64,000 bases of DNA from Ochotona curzoniae. Lineage: Eukaryota; Chordata; Mammalia; Lagomorpha; Ochotonidae. The notes under the pieces are model-generated. The model was not told where the DNA came from. It made no database searches and saw only the letters and a list, made by a program, of their open reading frames with translations. Every line of letters begins with the position of its first letter. Within the stretch, counting starts at the first letter, position 1. The stretch is taken from contig NW_024467121.1 of the NCBI RefSeq assembly GCF_017591425.1, positions 22,022,707-22,086,706 on the forward strand, in the 5' to 3' direction. Position numbers and translations under genes: made by a program. Positions 22,981-32,888 of this stretch are shown piece after piece.

Positions 22981-25900
22981 CTGAATTGGAGCGTTTCTTC
23001 GGGGTCTTGAGGCTCCGGCTCCTCCCACCCACGGAGCTGCTGTTCTCGCTCATGGAGTCCTGGGTGGAGGAGGCGCTGCCCGTGGCCTCGCTGTCCCTCA
23101 TCATGCTCTCATAGCCGCTGCTACCTCCGCTGTGATAAAACAAGGCCGTCTTCCCCATGGCCGGTGGGAGCTCCCCACTCAGCACGCTGCTGTTGTCGCT
23201 GCCATGGCCGCTGCTGCAGCGGTGCGGCTTGCGGGGCGGCGTGATCTTGCTGTAGGGCGAGGGCAGCAGGTGCACGGCTGTCCCTGGCCTGTCCTCCACG
23301 GGAGTCCCGCCGCCACCACTGCGCTCCTCTGCCTCTGGCCCCGTGCGTGGCTGCAAGCCGCGGGCGCCCGCGCTCCCCTGCAGCAGCTCCGAGATGCGCC
23401 CGTTGACAGCTCGCAGTGGCAGTTTGGAAGCTAGCCCTGAGCCTCGGCTGCGGCTCAGGGACTGCGTGGACCAGGACATGTGCTTCCCGCTGGGGGGCAA
23501 GCTGGAGCTCTGGCCCACCGACTGCGGCAGGGACTTGGTGGAGAAGCTGAGGGTTTTGGTGGCGGAGGTGGACAGGCTGCGCGCCTTGGGGCTGGCCAGT
23601 AGCAGCTTGCTCACCGCTGAGATCTTGGACTGGCTGGCCTTGGGCAAAGCCCCCGCCGACTGGGGCAGGCTACAGGTGGGTGGCGAGGCCCCTGCCGTGA
23701 CAGCGCCGGCATTCCGGCCAGGGCTCCTGCCGGCACGGGGCATGGTGCTGTCCTTGGCGGTGTTCATCCGTGAGCTCATGGAGGACAGGCTCTCGGCCCT
23801 CTCCAGTGAGAGACACTCGTAGTGACTGACTGTGGTCCTGCCCAGGGAGTTGGTCCTGCTGGCCAGCTGTTCCAGCTTGGCACTGAAGAGCTTGCTGCTG
23901 CTGCTGCTGGCGGCCTCCTTGGTCTTGCTGCCAGTCTCATCGGGGAAGCTGGCCAGGAAGGTGGCAGGCTGGTTCAAGGGGCTGCTGGTACTGCTGCTGC
24001 TGGCACTGTGTTGGGGACTGGCCCGGTTCTTCTGGTCCAAGCTGGACTTGCGCACAGGAGGCAGAGGGGGCGTCCCTTTAGGCCGCGCCAGGACACAGTG
24101 CTTGGGGGACGCCACTTTCCTGTCGGTGCCACCGCTGCAGTGGTAGAAAAAGCCGTCCAACTCCTCTTGCCTGCTGGCTTTCTGGAACGCTCTGGGGAGG
24201 CTGCTCGACTTAAGACTCCTGCTGGGCTGCCCAGGACTTGGGGCTCCCATAACCCCTTCGCAGCCGTCCACCACCCTCCTGCAGCTGTCCAGCCCTAGGG
24301 AGGCCGAGGCCTCGCTCCCTCCGCCGGGGCTGGGCTTCCTGTCCTGCTCGGGCTCTGACCTGGCCTCCACCCCTGCGGGGCCTACGGCTCTCTGCGGCCT
24401 CACCCCTTCCTCACTGGGAAAGGTGCTCTCTTTTTTGGCCTCCTCTTCTCGCTTGAGCCAGGGGTCCTCAAAAGTCATCTCTCTCTTGGCACCAGCATCC
24501 TTACTCTCCCATGCCTTGGTTGCGGCTCTGGAAGCTGCTTTGGGAGCGGCAGTGGTGGGGGTGCCCTCCTCGGGCTCTGGCAGGCTCCGGGGGCTCATGG
24601 CGATGCACGGGTACACTGTGATGTTGGTCTTCATAGGGATGTATCCTTCGCAGCCACTCAGGTTAGCCGTGTTGGAGATGGTAACCATGGCCTTGCCCAG
24701 CGTGGATATCTTGCAGCCCTTGATGGGCGTGGCTTTGGCGAAGGAGTCCTCCCCACCGACTTCCGACAGGATGAGCAGGTTGTTGTCGCCGCTGGCCGCC
24801 GGCTTCTCTCTGCACACCACAGCGGCGTTTGGGATTCCTCCACCAAGCTCGGAGGTCGGAGGGTCCGCCATGGCTTCCCCGTGACCAAAACACGTCTGGG
24901 CGATGAAACTGTGGCAGGACTGCTCCCCATCGCTGCCCGTGCTCATCTCGCTCAGCCAGGAGCTGATGGACGAGCGTCGGCTGCCAGCCTCCCGGGCATT
25001 CTCGTCCAGGCCCAGCTTGGGCAGGGGCAGGAACTGCGTGATGCTGACTTCGGAGACGGGCGCCACGTTTGAGTAGCACTCCAGGTCCTCACTAATGCTG
25101 CTGATGATGCTGACGGGCCGGGAGCCCGAGGCCAGGGCCTGCACGGAGCAGTCACTGTTGAAGCTGACGATGCTGGTGGGGCGGCCGCTGTCCAGGACGC
25201 CGCTGATGGTCAGCTCCTCCACCAGCGTGAACACCAGCTCGTCCTCCCCGTTCAGCTCCAGAGGCTGCTGCACCGTCACCGTGGTAGTGCTCAAGATCTC
25301 CTTCTTGGCTTCCAGCGGGGTGGCCGCATGGGGCTCCTCCTCTCCAGCGGCGTCCGGGAACCCAGCGCTCCCAGCAGACATGGACTTCTTCAGCACCTGC
25401 GGGCTCATGCCCACCGGAGGGGTCCGCACTTCTGGCTGCAGCAGGGACTCGCTGGAGGCCACACCGGAATCCTTGCTCAGGGGAGGCGGCGGGGGCGCCG
25501 GGGTGGGCAGGACCCCCTTCTGCGTGTACACCTTGCACCTTTGGGATGGAGAGCTGGGCGGCTTGTACTCGGATGTCTTGGACAGGCTAGCCACGCCCAG
25601 CCGCGGGGAGCCCATGGGCCTGGGCTTGCCTTCCACAAAGCCACAGGAATTGAGGCTCTCCCGACTGCTCTGGAGGCTGAGGCTCTGCACGAGCTGGGAA
25701 GCACCATTCTGGCCACCGCTGCTGGTACTGCTGCCCGGAACACTCCTGGGCGAAGCGGGGGCTGCCACAGGTGACTGGTTCCTCTGCATAGGAGAGGTTG
25801 AAAGCCGCGGGCCTTCTCCTTCAGCCGGCTGGCCGTCCAAGCCACCATCGTCGTTCTCTTCCTGATCAGACTCGGAAAGGGGGCTTGCCCCAGCCACATG

Positions 25901-26380
25901 GCTCAAGGTGGGAGCCCTGCTCACTGGCAGCTCTGCCCCGAACTGGACGGGCAGCTCCTCAAAAGGGAACTTGCTGGGCTCCTCGCTGCCGTCAATGCAG
26001 TCCAGCCGCTCCTGCAGCTCAGCGAACGTGTTGCACTTCAAGCAATCCCGATCTGGTTTGCAGGCACCGGCCTCTGCTGCCTCCGCTGGCCGGCTGTCAC
26101 CCCGAGTCTTCTGCAGGGCTGGCACGATGGGGACAAAATCTGGGGGACCTTCATTGTCCGTGAGCTCCTTGTCCGAGAGGGCCGTGCCGTTGGGCCCAAT
26201 ATAAATGACCGTGTCGCATGACTGCTCACTACTGGATGAGTAGTCGGGATCGCTGGACAGGTGCGCCAGGGGAAAGTCAGTGTCCACAGCCGCCCTGGCG
26301 TGGAAGGGTCGCAACTGGGTGGGTCTGCGCATTCGGCCTTCTTCGCAGGAGCTCTCTCCCCCAGAGGAACTGGATGTGTA
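22981..26380 (-). CDS. KIF26B: KIF26B giant exon encoding the Ser/Pro-rich tail
   Basis: A single 3,400-bp exon encodes 1,133 codons plus one base, and the frame is open throughout. It starts at the codon after KKKKTK, with a CCACAG acceptor, and begins [16 protein letters not shown]; an internal Met lies at 26,332. It ends within a Gly codon at a GTAGGT donor. The product is a low-complexity tail rich in Ser, Pro, Gly and charged residues, most likely disordered. Visible elements: an acidic Ser-rich start ([17 protein letters not shown]), a Pro run near 25,490, [16 protein letters not shown] near 24,960, [19 protein letters not shown] near 24,040, [17 protein letters not shown] near 23,230 and [11 protein letters not shown] at the end. 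The last two are proline-directed kinase consensus sites; KIF26B is reported to be controlled by phosphorylation and ubiquitin-mediated turnover. High GC reflects coding sequence, and long antisense frames over it are shadows. Confidence 0.97.
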
Positions 26381-27320
26381 CTGTGGCAGGGGTAAGAGGG
26401 CAGAGGACTGTCATTACCAGGGGGCTCTGTCCAGATGCTCTCATCCTCCACCAACGTGCACAGCACCCCACAGCATGAGGGGTTGCAAGCCCACCCTGAC
26501 TGGCCTCCCTTCCCTAGTCTTGTCAGCATGTCCCTCTGTCACCTGTCAGGGCTGCACCTGTGAGGGTTAGTCCCCATATCACAGTATACAAAGGGAACCT
26601 GAGGCTGGATGTGCTAAGAGGGGACCTGTCCAGGCTCCTTCCTAAGCACTGAGGGGGTCACCATGTACCACAAGCATACCAGCTACAGCACTCCACTTTG
26701 TTAATTTTTGTTTTTTTAAGCAACCAGAGGAGATGATGAAAGCCCCACAGATCCCTGGGTGACCCTGGATCTGAGGGCCTATGATCACCCTGATTTTCTC
26801 AAGCACTGCCATGCCAGCACCGCTCTGCCAAGAGAAGCCTAGGATTTCCAGCTTGGAAGAGCACTGCCGTGTGATAGGACCAGCCCAGTGGCCTGAAAAT
26901 GAGCCCCGGACAGGTCACGGTGGGGAACGGAGCCTCATGAGCAAGTTGAAGAACCATCCTCTTGGTAGCCAGCCCCACGAGGGACTCGGTCGTCACTTAC
27001 CTGGGACCCAGGTGAGCATGTGAACGACTCCCCACCAGCCTTTTCCTCCTGTTCATCTCAATGAAGCAGGCCACCTGCACTGTCTACCATGGGCCACATG
27101 TGCCCTGGGATAGGCAGGCTGCACCCCTGGGGACAGCACTGGCTTGGTGGGGGGACAGGACCACCTGCCTTATGGCAGACACCACAGCGGCCCCTGCTAT
27201 GTGCCCTGGAGCCTAGGGGCGGGGTACGGTAGCCCTGATCCCGTCCTCCCTCTCCTCCCAATGTGGTTCCCTGACCGCCCCCCCCCCCCGCCTTCTCCAC
27301 ACCCCATGCCTGTTCCTTAC
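26381..27320 (-). other. KIF26B: KIF26B intron before the giant exon (940 bp)
   Basis: Phase-0 intron, GTAAGG to CCACAG. No repeat insertion. A C12 run on the plus strand (27,278-27,289) gives twelve consecutive G in the pre-mRNA near the donor. Confidence 0.9.
27278..27289 (-). promoter_or_regulatory. G12 run near a 5' splice site
   Basis: Twelve G on the transcript, 32-43 nt downstream of the donor of exon 27,321-27,483. Intronic G runs near donors are known to promote 5' splice-site recognition through hnRNP H/F. Function here is inferred from position only. Confidence 0.4.
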
Positions 27321-27483
27321 CTTCGTCTTCTTCTTCTTCATCCTCAAGACCCTCGAGGCGATCTGGATTGTGGACAGAGTCTCGGCGTAGTTGCCAGCGG
27401 CGGCCGAGATGTGTGCAATCATGGTGGTGCGACAGTTCATGTTCCCCAGGGACTCTCGCAGCAGCATCGTGAGCTTGCTCTCC
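27321..27483 (-). CDS. KIF26B: KIF26B coding exon, C-terminal end of the motor domain
   Basis: This 163-bp exon supplies the end of the kinesin motor fold. It begins with the last base of the Lys codon split by the 35 kb intron, then encodes 54 codons and ends in phase 0. Its first residues, [20 protein letters not shown], match the kinesin DSKLTRLLQDSLGGNSRT block, and [19 protein letters not shown] matches the following beta strand and helix (MIANISPS-NYEETLSTL in typical kinesins). IASRVLR ends the fold, and MKKKKTK forms a basic patch where a neck would normally start. The acceptor is preceded by TTTGGCAG and the donor is GTAAGG. A run of twelve G on the transcript lies 32-43 nt into the downstream intron. 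The exon call is secure because the reading frame and the family alignment agree on both borders. Confidence 0.97.
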
Positions 27484-28251
27484 CTGCCAAACACAGTGAA
27501 TTAAGGCTGCATTAGGGGGCCGTGCCTCTCTTGGGCTGACAGGGTAGGACTTCAGGTCCGAGCCTGGCTGTTTTGTTGTGGGTGGTGGTGGTGGTACTGC
27601 TGGTGGCTTTTTCCCCCCTCCTAATGGTACACTAATTAGCATCATTTTCCAGCACAGGGCCATTTGTAGCTGGCAGCCAAGCAGATGCTTCTAGCTCCAA
27701 GATGGAATTCAGTAGAGCACGTCCCTGGGCATTTGTGCTGTGGTGGTGGCGGTGGGGTGTGCCCCCTGTGTGCCTGCATATCGTATTGCATGTCATGAGG
27801 CGTGTGGCTAGAAAGGAGAGCAAAGGGCTTTGAGACTGGCAGGCTCCTTGCTGCTCTGCACACACGGGCCCTCCAGGCAAGCCTCTGCACTCAGGCGATT
27901 CGGCAGCGAGGCCGTCCCCCCAGCCGTGGACTGATGGTTTGTGTGCTTCTAAAACACATACAGGGTTATTTTCACCAAGGAGTTGCAACAGCTTCGTTGC
28001 CATTGTCCCTTACCTCTCACACCTGTGGGCCCAAGCACTCACCCCATCGGCCAGAGAAAGCAGAATTTTCTGGAAAGGCTTTTGTAGGTGCTGTAGGGGA
28101 CCCAGCATGTTAAGCGGTGATCATGAGGCTCAGGGGGTTATAGAGAGTGTTTCTAGGCCATCTAAGAATTGACCTGGCAGAGGGCTCATGTTGTTCCATC
28201 CCTTCTCTTGTCCCAACGTTTTCCCTGTCTTGCTGCTTAAAAAAAAAATTA

Positions 28252-28552
28252 CTGGGCCAGGGTTGTGGCTCAGTAAGTTAAGCCTCCACCTGCAGCACAG
28301 GCACCCATACAGGCACAAGTTCATATCCCAGCTGCTCCACTTCCAAACCTGCTCCCTACTTATGGTCTGGGAAGGCAGTGGAGGATGGCTGAAGTCCTTG
28401 AGCTTCTGCACCCACGTGGAAAATCTGAAAGAAGCTCCTGGCTTCAGATCAGCTCAGCTCCAACTGTTGCAGCCATTTAAGAGTGAACCAGCAGATAGAA
28501 GATCTCTGTCTTCTTTTTGTAACTCTACCTTCCAAATAATAGTTTTTAAAAA
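28252..28552 (+). repeat. C-SINE, forward
   Basis: From TGGGCCAGGGTTGTGGCTCA through GGGAAGGCAGTGGAGGATGG to a short T/A tail. An older subfamily by its sequence. Confidence 0.85.
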
Positions 28553-28790
28553 GCTTTACATATTTATTTCAGACAGAGCAATCATGCTCCAAATGGCTGC
28601 AATAGCCAGGGCTGGGCCAACCTGAAGCCAGGAGCCTGGGACACCATCCGGGTCTCCTGTGTGGATGAAGGGCTTCAAGCACATGAGCCATCACCCACTG
28701 CCACACACAGTGTACATCAGCAGGAAGCTGGATTCTCAAGCTGGGACTCAAACACAGGCATTGCAAGCAGAGTCCGTACCTGCCTTGTTT
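28553..28790 (-). repeat. C-SINE fragment, reverse
   Basis: ATATTTATTTCAGACAGAG tail complement, then CAATAGCCAGGGCTGGGCC and AAGCCAGGAGCCTGGGAC. Tail-to-tail with the forward copy directly before it. Confidence 0.8.
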
Positions 28791-29440
28791 CCCAAGCAGC
28801 CTGAGGCCCTTCCTGTCTGGAGTGCCCCTGGGCCCCAAGGCATCATGATGTGCTCCTATCGGCATCTCAGGCCGTGTGCTGTCCGGCACCAGCAGAGGGG
28901 TCAGACTGCAGAACCTGCAGGATTCGGGGTCCCGCTCACACAGAGCAGCCCAATCCTCATGGGTCCACAGGCAGAGACACCTGCAGAGTAAGGACAGCAG
29001 GTTCTTCCTTCCCATCAGGGACCAGGTAAGCTGACCAACTTGGGGATTCTGGACTCCCTGTGGCTGAGATCGAGGCAATTAAAAAAATAGACCAGCCCGT
29101 GGCCTTAAAGCAAAATGACTGGTGACAAAAGTGGAAAGAGCCAAAGGAGGGCACGGAGAAGGAAAGATCTAGCTGCACACACAGGGATGCTGCACACCCA
29201 GCAGGGATGTCCAGTCCCATTCCTGGCAGATGCCCTCAGTAGAGACACTGCCCCTTGGGAAACCTGGTCATCGTCTTCACCACAGGAGGTGGCGGTGGGA
29301 GTCCATTTGGGTTCAGCTGTGGGCGTGCACCGTCAGGCTTCATGACTCAGTTTTATAAAACTTTTATAAAACTCATAAATGCTGATGAACTGACACTGAA
29401 CTACAGCTTGGAGGAGAAAACAAAACTGTACGGTTTTCAT

Positions 29441-29740
29441 TTTTAAAAGTATTATTTTCATCTAATTGAAAGGCAGAGAAAGTAGAGAATCTTCCATCTG
29501 TTGGTTCCTTCTTCAAATGTCAGCAATAACCAGGCCCGGGCCAGGTCAAAGCTAGGAAACTGGCATTCCATCCAGGTCTCCCAGGTGGGCGGGGGTCCAA
29601 GCATTGAGCCATCACCTGCTTCCTCCCAATGCATTAGCAGGAAACTGGATCAGAAGCAGCAGAGCCTAGACTTGAACCTGTGCTGTTTCCAGTATAGAAT
29701 GTGGGCAGTCTGAGCAGTAGCTTCATCCCACCCGTGCTGC
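29441..29740 (-). repeat. C-SINE, reverse, old copy
   Basis: TATTATTTTCATCTAATTGA tail complement, GGCAGAGAAAGTAGAG, then CCATCCAGGTCTCCCAGG and a degraded 5' end. Confidence 0.8.
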
Positions 29741-29855
29741 TGGTCGCTTAGGTTAGTCTCTGTAGGCTTCTAGTTACAGCAGTTGATCAACTAATCAATT
29801 CAAACCTTGCTTCGTGTCTGCTTCTGTTGAATAACACCTACTAAAATAGCTATTC

Positions 29856-30163
29856 TGGAGCCTGCATCATGGCCTAGAACCTCAAGCTTTTGCCTATGCT
29901 CTGGCATCCCACCTGGATGCTGGCTTAGGTCCCTGTTGCTCCGCTTCTGAGCCAGCTCCCTGTTAATGCACCTGGGAAAGCAGCAGTTGGCCTAAGAGCC
30001 GGAGTCCAGCACTTATGCGGGAGACCTGGGAAAAGCTCCAGGTTTTGGCCAAGATCCAGTCCTGGACGCTGGCAGTTCGTTTGGAGAGTGAACCAGTGGA
30101 GAGAGTCTCTTCTCTTCTCTCCTCTCTCTCTTGAACTGTGCTTTTCAAATAAATAATTGAATG
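29856..30163 (+). repeat. C-SINE, forward, old copy
   Basis: GGAGCCTGCATCATGGCC start, TGCACCTGGGAAAGCAGCAG body, CT-rich tract and AAATAAATAATTG tail. Head-to-head with the reverse copy about 115 bp before it. Confidence 0.82.
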
Positions 30164-31780
30164 TTCAAAACACGAGTTAATGCATGCAGTTTTCCTCCAT
30201 AGCAGGATGCCGAGAGGATGTAACATGCTCCTGACCCTGAAGACTCGGCTCGTGACCCTCTGCGCTCCAGCCTCACACGGTACTGTCTGCCACGTCTTTT
30301 CATTTCTCATCATCCCAGGAATCTACAAGGCCAGGCACTCTTTTGTCTCTGCCACAGCTTTCCTTATATTCTAGATGCCCCCCGAGTATGGTTTTTGGGG
30401 TGGCCTCACACACAAACCCCTGGACCGTCCTCCTTCCATTTTCTGGGTGGACCGTATAAGTCTCAGATGGAGACGTCAGCCCTGAGTCCAGGGCTGGCCA
30501 TCGCGCGAATGCACATCTGCAGGAAGCTCAACAAGCAAGCTGCTTTCTGCCTGAGACACAACCTCCTTGCCCTGACCTGTGTCAGCCTTCAGCCCCGCAG
30601 GCCTGGCTTGCTCTGAGACAGTGGCATCACCAGTGAAAAGCACAGGAGAGCCGGCACCTGGGGCTAAGGTTTGATGGTCTGAGAGCCGCAATGAGAGGTA
30701 CAGGGTGCACCTCAGCAGGAACATGTGCACCCAGACACGGGTGTGGGGCCTTGGGAGACTGTGACAACTGACTTTGAAGTTCCCAACAATTCTGATTGGA
30801 ATTCTAACTTGGAAACTAAGGAACAAAAGACTAACTGTGCTGTAAGGTTCCTCCTGAGGGTGGCTTGTCACTTGCACCTGGCTGAAGCCACTGTGACTCC
30901 ACATGACCCTGGAGAAGGACCCAGGAAATGACACCAAAGACACTGTCATGCCAAGCTGCTTGCCCGGCCCACCCTCCACGGGTGACTGGGTCTTACGCAC
31001 GGCTGTTTTGGTTTGAATTCCTCATGGCTGGAACACCCAGTGGAACACTCCTCTGTGGTCAGCCAGGCTGTGACATGGGGACCTCTCTAGACATGTCCTT
31101 CCAGGATTCACAAAGGGTGGCCGTGAAGCTTTGACCACCTCAGCTTCGTGATGGGCTTTGAGTTGCAGCAGAGAGAGCTAAGCGAGGGAGGGCGGGTGAA
31201 GGGGAGGAGTGCCCAAGGCCACAGACTCTAGAATGAACTTGGTGACCCTGGGAGGGAACCCAGGAGGTTCAGCAGAGCCCACAGGGCAAACGACGGCACA
31301 AAGTCAGCTCACTGCTTTGCCAGAAGGAGAGGCTGGGAGAGGCCTGCCTCCCATGGGAGAGGCCCTGGGTAGAGAGGCAGGAAGGGGCCCAGCACAGGAC
31401 AGAGCTGACGGGCCCGGGGACGCCCCGGACCTCTCGGCCAAGCCGGCGTGTCCTGGGCACACACACGAGCCCCTTCCCATGCACCCTGACCACACACACA
31501 CTTTTCAAAATCATTTCTGGAAATATCACTGGTTTTCTCAAAGAAGTCAGCCCTGCTATTAGACATAATGAAAGGGCAGGAAAAGAACAGGCTAATGAAT
31601 GCACTTGGGCTATTACTGTAGGAGGGCAAGAGACAGCATGCCTCCAGAGCCGACAGCGCCAGGGCCTCACAGGCCAACTCCTGCCACATGCCTATTTTGT
31701 AAATAAAGTTACATGGAAACAGCCATATGGGTTTGTTTACATATCATTCCTGGCTGATTCTGTACTATAGACACAAGTGG
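30164..31780. other. Intronic unique sequence
   Basis: GC-moderate unique sequence; no repeat, exon or family recognised. The short open frames here lack splice context. Confidence 0.5.
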
Positions 31781-32088
31781 GTTTTTGTTTGATTTTATTT
31801 TATGCAGGGCAGGGAGGGAAGAGAGAAATCTTCCATTTGCTGGTTCACTCCCCAAATGGCCACAGTAGCCAGAGCGGGGTCAGGCTGAAGCCAGGAGCTT
31901 CAGCAGGGTCTCCTAGATGGGTGTGTAAGGGCCTAAGTCATCTGGGTCATCTTCCACTGACTTCCCAGGCTTATTAGCAAGCAACTGGATGAAAAGTGAA
32001 GTAAATTGGGTCTTAAACCAGCATCCACATGGGGTGCTGACACCATAAGTGGAGGTTTAACGCACTATGCTACAGCACCAGTACCCAA
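31781..32088 (-). repeat. C-SINE, reverse
   Basis: TTTTATTTTATGCAGGGCAG start, GGTTCACTCCCCAAATGGCC and GCTGAAGCCAGGAGCTTCAG, ending near GCTACAGCACCAGTACCC. Confidence 0.85.
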
Positions 32089-32390
32089 GAGTCAGGCGAT
32101 TGTAACAGAGCCTGTGTCTCCACAAAGCCAATATGATTTAATACTTTGCCATTTCCAGAAAGAGGGCACCAATGCCTACTGGCGGAATGAGGCAACATGA
32201 AGCCAATCCCAAGGTAGAATCTTCAACTCCAGCCTAAGCTGTCTCCAGTTCTTAATGATACTATCCCTCTTTTAGTCCAGAAATTCCAGTGCCACAGAAA
32301 CAGGAACACACACTCAGCTACAGGAATCACTCAGGCACCAGACAGACCACAGCCCGGGGTGACAGCCCAGCTCCTTTCCTATGTCACATA

Positions 32391-32545
32391 GAAGCAGTCA
32401 GTGGTAAAGGCTCATGTGATCGGGTCCCTGCCACAGCCATGGGAGAAGTGGATCAAGTTCCCAGCTTCAGCCTTGGCTCAGCCCCAGCCTGCTGTGGGCA
32501 TCTGGGAAGTGATTGCCAGTGGGTGAGAAGTTCCTCTCAGTCCAA
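32391..32545 (+). repeat. C-SINE 3'-half fragment, decayed
   Basis: GGGTCCCTGCCACAGCCATG then GGATCAAGTTCCCAGC and GGCTCAGCCCCAGCCTG resemble the second half of an old C-SINE. Confidence 0.5.
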
Positions 32546-32599
32546 CAAGAAAAAAAAAAATACTACCACAACCCATAACCTTTACTCCCTACAACCGCC

Positions 32600-32888
32600 T
32601 GAAGGCCAGCACTGTGGCTTTGCAGGAAAGCCCACTGTCTCCAATACCAGTATGCCATATGGGTGCTGGCTTATGTCCTGGCTGCTCCACTTCTGATACA
32701 ACTCCTTACTAATGTACCTGGGAAAGCAGTGGAGGATGGCTCCTGCACCCGCAAGAGAAACTCAGATGAAGCTCCTGCTCCTGGCAGCAAACGGGCCCAG
32801 CCAGGCTGTTGCAGTCATTTGGAGAGTGGACCAGTGGATGAAAGATCTCTAATTCTGCCTTTCAAGTAAAGAAATATTTTTAAAAGAA
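32600..32888 (+). repeat. C-SINE, forward
   Basis: GAAGGCCAGCACTGTGGCTT start, CCATATGGGTGCTGGC, GCTGCTCCACTTCTG, TGGGAAAGCAGTGGAGGATG, and tail CAAGTAAAGAAATATTTTTA. Confidence 0.87.

Noticed and set aside
25095..25865. 256-codon antisense frame and others over 22,981-26,380
   Set aside because: Shadows of the GC-rich giant exon of KIF26B on the opposite strand.
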